This document shows positions 56,863-64,000 of a DNA stretch of 64,000 nucleotides, one piece after another. The stretch's first letter is position 1; the number at the start of each line of letters is the position of its first letter. The position numbers were made by a program, and so were the translations under genes. A model generated the notes under the pieces. It saw only the letters and a program-made list of their open reading frames with translations, made no database searches and had not been told where the DNA came from. This stretch comes from Verrucomicrobiota bacterium. GTDB lineage: Bacteria; Verrucomicrobiota; Verrucomicrobiia; Chthoniobacterales; JAFAMB01. The stretch covers positions 1 through 64,000 of the forward strand of contig JAFBAP010000031.1 of the NCBI GenBank assembly GCA_019247695.1, given 5' to 3'.

Positions 56863-57786
56863 CTACTTCTTCCCGGGGCTCGGGTTGCCGACGGCGCCCG
56901 GACCCTTGTTCGTTCCCGCGCCCTCGTTCTCGCCCGTGCTGTCGGCTTCGGGCGTCCCGCCGGCTCCCGGCTGGGCAGCAGCGGCCGCGGCACCACCAGC
57001 AGCAGCGGCACCCGCCGCCTCCTTCTTGATACCTAAAAGCTCCACGTCGAACACCAGGGTCGAACCCGGCTGGATCGTGTCGCCCGCACCCTCATCACCG
57101 TAGGCCAGGTCGGAAGGAATGTAGAGCTTCCACTTCGAACCGACCGGCATGAGCTTGAGCGCTTCCGTCCACCCCTTGATCACCCCGTTCACGGGGAAAC
57201 TCACCGGGCCCCCGTTCTTTTCAGAGCTGTCGAATTCCTGGCCGTTCGTCAACGTGCCGCGGTAATTCGTCTCAACCACGTCCGTATCCTTCGGCTTCGG
57301 GCCGTTGCCGTCTTTCTCCACCTTGTACTGCAAGCCGCTCGGCAGCGTCTTCACCCCCGCCTTCTTCGCATTCTCGTCCAGAAACTTTTTCCCTTCGGCT
57401 TTGTTTTTTTCGGCCAGATCCTTCATCTCGGTCTGCTTCTTGGCCATCGCCGCCTGCTGCTTCTGAATCAGCTGTTTCTGGAAGCCCTGCAGCGTCTGCT
57501 GGATTTCCTGATCATTCAGCGCCGGAGACCTCTTTGCCAGGATGTCCGAGAGTCCCTGAACGAGAGCCTGTTGGTTAAGGTCGACGTCAAGCCGCTGCAA
57601 CGTGCGGGCGATGTCTACACCCAGGCTGTAGCTCAGTTTGTCCTTGTCGTCCTTCAGGGTGGAGGTACCGGCGGAGGCGGACGGCGCGCTCGCTGACGAA
57701 GAAGCCTGCGGGGAACCGGACGGCTGGAGATCTTGCGCGTAGGCTGGAAGTACGCACAGCGAAGCGGCAAAAAGGAGCCATTTCAT
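56863..57786 (-). CDS. Periplasmic FKBP-type peptidyl-prolyl isomerase
   Basis: From ATG 57786 the 307-aa product has a signal peptide (MKWLLFAASLCVLPAYA). An FKBP_N dimerisation helix region follows (about 45-145, YSLGVDIARTL...), then an FKBP isomerase domain (about 150-240, VVETNYRGTLTNGQEFD, VIKGWTEAL, YGDEGAGDTIQPGSTLVF), as in Mip and FkpA. It accelerates proline isomerisation in periplasmic proteins. A 65-residue Ala/Gly-rich tail is unusual. It is 90 bp downstream of the PBP2 gene on the same strand. Confidence 0.94.
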   Translation of the reverse strand: MKWLLFAASLCVLPAYAQDLQPSGSPQASSSASAPSASAGTSTLKDDKDKLSYSLGVDIARTLQRLDVDLNQQALVQGLSDILAKRSPALNDQEIQQTLQGFQKQLIQKQQAAMAKKQTEMKDLAEKNKAEGKKFLDENAKKAGVKTLPSGLQYKVEKDGNGPKPKDTDVVETNYRGTLTNGQEFDSSEKNGGPVSFPVNGVIKGWTEALKLMPVGSKWKLYIPSDLAYGDEGAGDTIQPGSTLVFDVELLGIKKEAAGAAAAGGAAAAAAQPGAGGTPEADSTGENEGAGTNKGPGAVGNPSPGKK

Positions 57787-57876
57787 TAGCATTTGCCCAG
57801 ATTCACACAAAGCGCTAAGGCCGCAACCAGAAAATCGGCCTCACCAAGCCCGCACGGCTTCAAAGGCGTCAATCCC

Positions 57877-59778
57877 TCAGTCGCTCTCGTCCATCGTGTC
57901 GGGCGTATTCTCGTCCGGCTGCTCTTCCCGTTCCGGCTTTTTCGCTTTTTCCTTGTCCTTCCTGACGCTAGGGTCATTTTTGAAGAGCTCGCGCAGGAGC
58001 TCTCCAATCATCGGCGCCGCGGCGGTCCCGCCGTGAACACCCTCGCCTACCGCACCTTCATAGATCGCTGCATACGCGTATTTGGGCGATTCCGCCGGCG
58101 CAAACCCGGCAAACCACGCAGCGGTGCGCTCCTTACTTTTCGGCCCCCACTGGGCGGTGCCGGTCTTGCCCGCAACCTTGACGCCTTCAACGCCTGCCGA
58201 ACCCGCCGTCCCGCCCCGGCCGGATACCACCCCGATCATCCCTTGCCGGATCTGCTGCATCGTCACCGGGCTCAGGCGCAGCATATCCTTGGCCCGGGGG
58301 GCATAGCTGTAAACGACTTCATTGTCGACCGTCTGGATCTGGCGCACCATGCGCGTCTGGTACAGCGTTCCACCGTTGCCGATCGTGGCCATCGTCTGCG
58401 CCATCTGCACCGGCGAGATCAGAATGTCGCCTTGCCCGATCGAAAAGTTCGCCAGATCGCCGGGCGCGAACCGGCGATGGTAGGTGGCCTGCATGTACTC
58501 GTTCGTCGGGATCCTGCCCTCGGCCTCCCCGTTCAGAAGCAACCCCGTTCGTTTACCCAGGCCGAGCCGTTCCGCCCAGGTCACCATGACGTCGGCCCCC
58601 AGCTTCAAACCGAGCTGGTAGAACCACGTGTTGCAGGATTGCGTGAGCGCCTCCGGGAAAGTCAGGTCACCCTGGTCGCTCTTGCGCCAGTTATGAAAAA
58701 TCAGGTTGCCGATCTGCATCGCGGATGAACAATCAAACGCGTCGTCCGGATCGAGCTTATTGCTCTGAAAAGCTGCAACCCCCATAATTACTTTAAAAGT
58801 AGAACCGGCTGGGTAAGCCGACCGGTAGGCCCGCGGAAGCAGCGGCAGGGTCGGATCTTTATCCAACGCGGCGTATTTCTGTTCGGAGATCGCCGGCACA
58901 AAATCGTTGGGATTGATGGTCGGCCATGAAGCCAGGGCCAATACGTCACCATTGTTCGGGTCCAGCACCACGATGGCCCCGCCCCGCTTCGCGCGCTTTT
59001 GGAGGATCCGCTCTGCGAGTTGTTGCATCTTCAGATCCAGCGTAGTCACCACGTTGTAACCCGGCTCCGGGGCGATGGTAATCCGTTCGCCGGTTTTGCG
59101 CCCATCCCGGTCAAACGTCAGGTCGAGCTGCCCCGGTTTACCGTGCAACTGGTCATCGAACGTCTGTTCGAGCCCTTCGCGTCCCTCGCTTTCCGGCCAG
59201 AGCGGCTCGTTATTCTGAATCGTTTTAGTGCTGAGCCGGCCGGTTTTACCCGTATACCCGATCACGTGACCGGCCGTCGCCCCCTGGGGGTACGTGCGCA
59301 CGTAAATCGGACGCAGGATAAGTTCGCTCGGCAGACGACTTTTCAGCGATTCGACTTCATTTGCCGGCAGATCCGTCGCGATGTCGAACGGAATCACCCC
59401 GCGATTGCGGTAATGTTGGACCACGGCTTCATCGGAAAAGCTGATTGGCCGCCGGGTCAGGGCCCGGGCCACCTCCGCCTGCTTCCGGGCGAACTCCCGG
59501 ATCTGGGGATCGGTGAAGGTCAGGGGGGTAGGGAACGAAACGCTCAGGTTATAGCTTACCCGATTAACGGCAAAGGCTTCACCGTTCCGGTCCACGATCT
59601 GGCCGCGGGGCGCGGGGATGGTCAACACGTACGCCGCAGCCCGGCGCTGCGTTTCCCAGCTCGGGATCAGCGTGGTCGCGCCGTCTGCCTCCGGCGCATT
59701 GCCCTCAGCTGCAAGACACCCGGAATGCAAGACCAGCACGAGCGGCAACCAGGCAAAACGGGCAAGCTGACATCTCAT
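57877..59778 (-). CDS. mrdA: Penicillin-binding protein 2 (transpeptidase)
   Basis: This class B PBP cross-links peptidoglycan during elongation. The 633-aa product has the pedestal domain (RGQIVDRNG 59-67) and a transpeptidase domain with S326-x2-K329 (PAGSTFK), S381-x-N383 and K538-T-G540 (AGKTGTAQW). The N-terminus is odd: instead of a long membrane anchor there is a short hydrophobic stretch (8-17) ending in LHSGC (Cys21), like a signal peptide or weak lipobox. The C-terminus is a charged tail. MreC, MreD and RodA are not adjacent. FKBP lies downstream. Confidence 0.93.
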   Translation of the reverse strand: MRCQLARFAWLPLVLVLHSGCLAAEGNAPEADGATTLIPSWETQRRAAAYVLTIPAPRGQIVDRNGEAFAVNRVSYNLSVSFPTPLTFTDPQIREFARKQAEVARALTRRPISFSDEAVVQHYRNRGVIPFDIATDLPANEVESLKSRLPSELILRPIYVRTYPQGATAGHVIGYTGKTGRLSTKTIQNNEPLWPESEGREGLEQTFDDQLHGKPGQLDLTFDRDGRKTGERITIAPEPGYNVVTTLDLKMQQLAERILQKRAKRGGAIVVLDPNNGDVLALASWPTINPNDFVPAISEQKYAALDKDPTLPLLPRAYRSAYPAGSTFKVIMGVAAFQSNKLDPDDAFDCSSAMQIGNLIFHNWRKSDQGDLTFPEALTQSCNTWFYQLGLKLGADVMVTWAERLGLGKRTGLLLNGEAEGRIPTNEYMQATYHRRFAPGDLANFSIGQGDILISPVQMAQTMATIGNGGTLYQTRMVRQIQTVDNEVVYSYAPRAKDMLRLSPVTMQQIRQGMIGVVSGRGGTAGSAGVEGVKVAGKTGTAQWGPKSKERTAAWFAGFAPAESPKYAYAAIYEGAVGEGVHGGTAAAPMIGELLRELFKNDPSVRKDKEKAKKPEREEQPDENTPDTMDESD

Positions 59779-59921
59779 GGAGCGCTTAAATCATCACCGG
59801 TTTCGAATCGACGCAACCACTTTGTCACACGGGGGATTTGAGATGCCGGAAATTCCCCGACATGAAAAATCCCGCCACTGGCGGAAACCGAAGACCGGTA
59901 TCAATCCATGGCTTCTCCATT

Positions 59922-60024
59922 CGCGGCATTTTTCGGCTTGCGGCATTTGCGGTGTCCTGCCCGGAGCCTTGAATGCGGCTCAGTCATTTGTGGCATTTTT
60001 CCGCTTGTAGCATTTGTGGCATTG
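59922..60024. repeat. Two tandem module A repeats downstream of uvrC
   Basis: The 257-bp gap between the PBP2 start and the uvrC stop holds two same-direction module A copies. One is diverged (59922-59951, CGCGGCATTTTTCGGCTTG) and one is close to consensus (59985-60024, TTGTGGCATTTTTCCGCTTG). The second ends about 11 bases from the uvrC stop codon. Unlike the 6.2, 46.7 and 49.6 kb copies, the modules are not inverted here. Confidence 0.8.
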
Positions 60025-60035
60025 TCAAGCCGCTC

Positions 60036-61601
60036 TCACGACCGGCTTAGGAAGTGCACGACCGTTTCCGCGAGCCTCTCGTTGAGGCCGGCCGCCGCGG
60101 CAATTTCAGCCGCCGAGGCTTTCCGGAGCCGCTCCACGGACCCGAAGTGCTGAAGTAGTTTCTGTTTCCGGGTGGTGGAAATGCCCGGGCAATCATCCAG
60201 GATGCTCTCGCTGATCCGCCGTTTCATCAGCAACTGGTGAAAGCCGTTGGCAAAACGGTGCGCCTCATCCCGAATCCGCTGGAGCAGCTGCAACGCACCG
60301 GAATCGTCGGGGAGCTGCAACGGAACCGGACGGCCCGGCCGATAAATCTCTTCAAACTCTTTCGCCAGACCGATGATGGGCACATTTTCCAACCCGAGCC
60401 GTTCCATCTCGCGGCAGGCGGAGCTCAGCTGTCCTTTGCCGCCATCGACGATAACCAGATCAGGCAACCGCACTTGATGGTCGCTCCGCCCGACCCGGGC
60501 GAGCGCCTCGTCCACCGGTTCCTGGTCATATTCGGCAAGGTCCGGCCGGGCGGCGCGTCCCTCCATTAGGACCCGGGAGTAACGCCGTCGGATGACCTCG
60601 GCCATGCTGGCAAAGTCGTTCTGGCCCTCGACGGTCCGGATCCTGTACCGGCGGTAATTGGGTTTGTCGGGGACCCCGTTCCGGAAGCAGACCATGGAGG
60701 CCACGATGTGGGTCGTCGAGATGTTCGAGATGTCGAAGCACTCCATGAGCGCCGGCGGCGCCGGCAGTTGCAGGGCATCGGCCAGCGCCTTCAGGTCGGC
60801 CGCCGGATCCACCGTGCTTGGAAGCGTTTTGCGGGTAAAACGGCGCATCGGCTTCGTGGTCCGCCGCAGGTCCTCAAGCATGTTGCGGAGTTCGGCCGCC
60901 TTCTCGAACTCGAGCTTGGCCGCGGCGCTCCTCATCTCCTCCTCGAGTTCCTTGAGCAATTCGGCGGTGCGACCGTCAAGAAACTCACAGGCGCGCAGGA
61001 CTCGTTCCTTGTATTCTTCGAGGCTTACCTTGCGGATACAAGGCGCTGAACAATTTTTGATGATGTGGTCCAGGCAGCGCCGGTAGTCAGTTTCCCCCGG
61101 CTCAGCCACCCGGCAGGAGCGCAGCCCGAACTCCTTGCGCATCCAGTTAAGGGTACTCCGGAGCGACCCCGAATGCGCGAAGGGACCAAAGTAGCGGCAC
61201 CCGTCATCCTGGCGGAAGCGGGTAAGCTGGAACCGGGGGATGGGATCGTTCAGGTTAACCTTGACGAGCAAAAAACGCTTATCATCCCGGAAACTGATAT
61301 TGTATTTCGGCCTATATTCCTTGATCAGCTTACCTTCCAGCAGGAGCGCCTCAGGCTCGTTGCGGACCACGTGAAGTTCGAAATCCCATACCGAATCATA
61401 CAGGGCGCGATTCTTGAGATCGGCTTTCTGCTGGTTTGATGGGAGAAAGTGCTGGGCGAGGCGTTTGCGCAGGTCGCGTGCTTTGCCGACGTAGATGACG
61501 CGGTTCAGCCGGTCCTTCATGAGGTAAACGCCCGGCTTATGCGGAACTTCATGCAGCCGTTTGGTCAGGTCAGGCCTCTCATTCAGAACCACAGGCTCCA
61601 T
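60036..61601 (-). CDS. uvrC: Excinuclease ABC subunit C (UvrC)
   Basis: UvrC makes both incisions in nucleotide excision repair. The 521-aa product has the GIY-YIG nuclease domain (KPGVYLMKDRLNRVIYVGKA, about 22-41), a cysteine-bearing linker (ADLKNRALYDS), the UVR motif (about 220-255), the RNase H-like domain (DLVIVDGGKGQLSSACREM) and tandem HhH at the C-terminus. It is about 80-90 residues shorter than E. coli UvrC, mostly in linkers, with the domains all present. Confidence 0.95.
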   Translation of the reverse strand: MEPVVLNERPDLTKRLHEVPHKPGVYLMKDRLNRVIYVGKARDLRKRLAQHFLPSNQQKADLKNRALYDSVWDFELHVVRNEPEALLLEGKLIKEYRPKYNISFRDDKRFLLVKVNLNDPIPRFQLTRFRQDDGCRYFGPFAHSGSLRSTLNWMRKEFGLRSCRVAEPGETDYRRCLDHIIKNCSAPCIRKVSLEEYKERVLRACEFLDGRTAELLKELEEEMRSAAAKLEFEKAAELRNMLEDLRRTTKPMRRFTRKTLPSTVDPAADLKALADALQLPAPPALMECFDISNISTTHIVASMVCFRNGVPDKPNYRRYRIRTVEGQNDFASMAEVIRRRYSRVLMEGRAARPDLAEYDQEPVDEALARVGRSDHQVRLPDLVIVDGGKGQLSSACREMERLGLENVPIIGLAKEFEEIYRPGRPVPLQLPDDSGALQLLQRIRDEAHRFANGFHQLLMKRRISESILDDCPGISTTRKQKLLQHFGSVERLRKASAAEIAAAAGLNERLAETVVHFLSRS

Positions 61602-61784
61602 TAACCAATCTAACCGCGCCTGTCCCTACCGTCCAGCGAGGCGGGCGCACGGCGGGCGACTAAAGTTCAGCGGCGATCTGCCGCCGTCTAAGTTTGATGA
61701 TCCCGCTCTGCCGGCCGCGGCGGAGGCCTTCGTTGTTTGGTTTGCATCTCCCTGGGGAGTGGTTTTAAATATGCACGGTCCTGA

Positions 61785-62537
61785 ATGAATTTTGTTGCGT
61801 TACTGGTTTATCCGCTTTTGGCGCAGGCGGCGGAAAGTTCACCAGCGCCTGCCGCAAGCCCGCAAGCGACGCTGCTGAAGCTTATGCAGGCAGGCGGCTG
61901 GGTTATGATCCCGCTGCTGGTTGCGTCGATCATCACGCTGACGCTGGTCCTCGTCTGCATGTTCAGCCTGCGGCGCGGAACGGTCGTGTCCCGACGGTTC
62001 ATGGAGACCGCCGATGCCTTGCTGCGCAAGCGCGATTACCTTGGCCTGATCGCGATCTCGAACCGGCATTCGGAGGCGGTGGCGCGCATCACTTCGAAGA
62101 CCCTGGATTTTGCAACCAAAAACCCGTCGGCACCGCTTTCAGCGGTCCGGGAGGTGGCCGAGGCCGAAGGCGCACGGCTGGCCAGCAATCTTAACCGGCG
62201 CGTCACCTACCTGGCCGACATTGCCACCCTGGCGCCGATGCTGGGTCTGCTCGGCACGGTGGTCGGCATCATCAACTCCTTCGGCGTGCTCGCCAACAAC
62301 ACCTCCCAGCCCCGGCAGATGCTGCTCGCCGGCGGTGTCGCCCAGGCCCTGGTGACCACAGCCGCGGGCCTTATCATCGGGATTGTCGCCATGGTCTTCT
62401 ATTCACTTTACCGCGGCAGGGTTGCGTCCATGATATCCGATCTGGAGGCGGCGAGCTCCCACATCCTCAATACACTCGTCATCCAGCAGCAGCGCCGGCA
62501 AGAGCGATCCAGGGTGCTCGAGGGCGGCGAAGTCTGA
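61785..62537 (+). CDS. TolQ/ExbB/MotA-type proton channel
   Basis: The 250-aa product is the channel subunit of an ion-driven motor energising the outer membrane. Three transmembrane helices are seen (about 36-62, 145-170, 187-208), with the conserved IATLAPMLGLLGTVVGIINSF and ALVTTAAGLIIGIVAMVFY. The N-terminus resembles a signal peptide and may be cleaved. It is followed by an ExbD/TolR gene, then a TPR gene, a Tol-Pal-like arrangement. Confidence 0.93.
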   Translation: MNFVALLVYPLLAQAAESSPAPAASPQATLLKLMQAGGWVMIPLLVASIITLTLVLVCMFSLRRGTVVSRRFMETADALLRKRDYLGLIAISNRHSEAVARITSKTLDFATKNPSAPLSAVREVAEAEGARLASNLNRRVTYLADIATLAPMLGLLGTVVGIINSFGVLANNTSQPRQMLLAGGVAQALVTTAAGLIIGIVAMVFYSLYRGRVASMISDLEAASSHILNTLVIQQQRRQERSRVLEGGEV

Positions 62538-62571
62538 AAGCCGGCCGGCAGACCATGACGACCATCACGGG

Positions 62572-62988
62572 ATGAACTTTCGACGCTACGCCGAGCCCAG
62601 GATCCTCGGGTTCATGATCGCCCCGATGATCGACATCCTGCTTGTCGTGCTGGTCTTCTTTATCGTAACTTGGAATTTCGCTCTCACGGAAAACGAGCTT
62701 GACGTAAGGGTGCCGAGCGCCTCAAAGGCAAACGAGCCGCAGCCGTACGTCGGGCAGGTGGTCATCAACATCCGGGCAGATGGTACGATCGTCGTTAACC
62801 GGCAGCCGAAAACCGGGCCGCAGCTTCTCCAGCAGCTTAAAAAGCTGGCGCAGCTGTATCCGGACCAAGCCGTGATTGTGCGCGGGGATGAAAACGTCAA
62901 CTACAAACATATTGTCGAAGTGCTGGATATCTGCCGCCAGGCCGACATTTGGAATGTGGCTTTCGCCACGGGGAAACCAGAGCAATGA
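62572..62988 (+). CDS. ExbD/TolR-type biopolymer transport protein
   Basis: The 138-aa product has one transmembrane helix (about 12-35) with the essential aspartate in APMIDILLVVLVFFIVTW, and a periplasmic domain (VVINIRADGTIVVNRQP, AVIVRGDENVNYKHIVEVLD). It pairs with the TolQ-like subunit 34 bp upstream. The stop codon overlaps the next gene's ATG (ATGA), indicating translational coupling. Confidence 0.94.
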   Translation: MNFRRYAEPRILGFMIAPMIDILLVVLVFFIVTWNFALTENELDVRVPSASKANEPQPYVGQVVINIRADGTIVVNRQPKTGPQLLQQLKKLAQLYPDQAVIVRGDENVNYKHIVEVLDICRQADIWNVAFATGKPEQ

Positions 62989-64000
62989 ACTGTCGCCTTC
63001 ACCTATGGGCCGCCGTGCCCCTGATATCCCTTCTAAGCAGTGGTCCTCTGGGGGCACAGGAAGTTCGGCGCGCCCTGCCGGTGGAAACGCCGGAAGCCGT
63101 GCAATCCATGCCCCGTGCCTCGGGCATCGTACCGCGCGCTCTGCCGGTTATCCCCGACGCCGGCGCCCCTTCCATTCTCGATCAGAATATTAATCCGGCC
63201 GCCGTCAAGACGCTTAAGCCTGAACCGACGCCCGCCTCGCCCGGCACCGTCGCCGAACCTGACGTGAAGGCGAAGGAGGTTCAGAATAATAATGACGAGA
63301 TCCGTCTCGCGCCCGGTAACGGCGCCGCTGCCGATTCCGGCGATCCGGCCAAGACGCAGCTCGGAATAGCCGATGGCCTCTACCTCCGCAAGATGTACGA
63401 TCTCGCGATCCCGGAGTACGAGAAATACCTCGGAGAGTTCGAAGCCGATGCCGATCGGGCCTCAGCCATGTACCGGCTGGCGGAATGTTACGCCAAGCTG
63501 GGCCAGGAGGTTCCTGCACTGAACACCTACCGGCTCCTTATCGATGAGGTCGGGCAGGGTGAGTTTGTCGGCAGCGCCGCTTTTCGCCTTGCAACGCGCG
63601 CCTTTGACCGCAGAGATTATCTCGAAGCGGCTCCCCTCTTCGGCAAGGCCTACGACAACGCCAAGGCGCCCGAGATCAAGGTCACGGCCCGCTATTATCA
63701 AGCCAAGTGCCTCGAACTGGTGGGGCGGAAAGCCGATGCCCGCGGCGTGTACGAGGACGTCGTGCGCAGCAACAACGACAAGAATCCTTACCGCGACGCC
63801 GCCAACCTCTCCCTGGCTTACCTGGCCTTGGAGAACAACGAAAAACCTGGGGCCCTGGCCCGCTTCGACCAACTCGGGCGCGAAGCGGTCAAACCGGTGG
63901 TCCGGGCGGAGGCGCTCACGCGTGCCGGGATTCTCGCGAGTGACCTTAAACAGCGCGACAAAGCCGAACAGTATTTCAAGGACGCAGTTGCGTTGAACAC
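62985..64000 (+). CDS. Periplasmic TPR protein, partial (CpoB/YbgF-like)
   Basis: The frame opens at ATG 62985, sharing ATGA with tolR, and runs to the window end without a stop (338 codons visible). It has a signal peptide (MNCRLHLWAAVPLISLLSS), a Pro-rich linker, and TPR-like repeats from about residue 120 (DGLYLRKMYDLAIPEYEKYL, DAARGVYEDVVRSNNDKNPY-like units). Position in a tolQ-tolR operon suggests a CpoB-like coordinator of outer-membrane constriction. The C-terminus is outside the window. Confidence 0.85.
   Translation, partial: MNCRLHLWAAVPLISLLSSGPLGAQEVRRALPVETPEAVQSMPRASGIVPRALPVIPDAGAPSILDQNINPAAVKTLKPEPTPASPGTVAEPDVKAKEVQNNNDEIRLAPGNGAAADSGDPAKTQLGIADGLYLRKMYDLAIPEYEKYLGEFEADADRASAMYRLAECYAKLGQEVPALNTYRLLIDEVGQGEFVGSAAFRLATRAFDRRDYLEAAPLFGKAYDNAKAPEIKVTARYYQAKCLELVGRKADARGVYEDVVRSNNDKNPYRDAANLSLAYLALENNEKPGALARFDQLGREAVKPVVRAEALTRAGILASDLKQRDKAEQYFKDAVALN

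Overview
The window is a high-GC chromosomal segment of a diderm, LPS-type bacterium: lpxA, lptD, a TolQ/TolR pair and an outer-membrane-associated TPR protein are all present. The overall gene style (long-form hisG, a 34-residue bS22/mS38-like ribosomal protein, ftsK-rodZ-rimO as one unit, a circularly permuted ATP-grasp/alpha-E pair, a CHASE3 protein ending in a degenerate Cys module) suggests Verrucomicrobiota, perhaps a Chthoniobacterales/Spartobacteria-like soil lineage. That assignment is inference; no rRNA is present. I found no tRNA, rRNA or CRISPR array.

Layout. 0.3-7.8 kb: polyphosphate kinase, a membrane zinc peptidase, the ATP-grasp/alpha-E pair and a WD40 exported protein. 8.0-11.6 kb: a sulfate-assimilation operon cysH-cysD-cysNC with a perfect inverted repeat just before the first start codon. 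11.7-19.5 kb: transketolase, hisG, the 34-aa ribosomal protein, a large TPR protein, HflX and a DegT-type aminotransferase. 19.6-28 kb: a small secreted low-complexity protein, ftsK-rodZ-rimO, manA, a polyprenyl diphosphate synthase and radC. 28.0-34.3 kb looks accessory: a strongly structured RNA-like segment (possible group II intron fragment), a small secreted protein, an IS630-type transposase relic, and a 1393-aa CheB-CheR-PAS-histidine kinase with its own response regulator. 34.3-36.8 kb: a divergent LysR/MFS pair. 37-47.6 kb: an envelope-rich stretch (lpxA, 3D-domain protein, lptD, ugd, SanA-like protein, polyprenyl sugar-phosphate transferase, C39-like peptidase) with rsmB and panD interspersed. 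47.7-56.7 kb: CHASE3 protein, TraB/GumN lipoprotein, pyruvate kinase, ACT protein, MFS transporter, hisS-aspS. 56.8-64 kb: FKBP, PBP2, uvrC, then tolQ-tolR and a TPR gene cut by the window end.

The most unusual feature is a family of modular intergenic repeats. At least five intergenic regions (about 50-300, 6181-6562, 46627-46944, 49463-49872, 59920-60035) carry mosaics of the same short-period words: a 'GTGGCATTTTTCCGC' module (A), 7-bp tandem repeats GACACCC/GGGTAAC/GTTCGGA (B), a 'CCACGGCGA' module (C), and an 'AATCTGTG...TTCTGCG' module (D). Every copy lies directly against at least one gene stop codon. Three sit between convergent genes and are arranged with modules inverted at their two ends, one with a perfect 28-bp inverted repeat. 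This resembles a MITE-like or 3'-end-associated element, but I know no described family that matches. The second standout is 28284-28488, where nested, perfectly paired helices and a long terminal hairpin point to a structured RNA.
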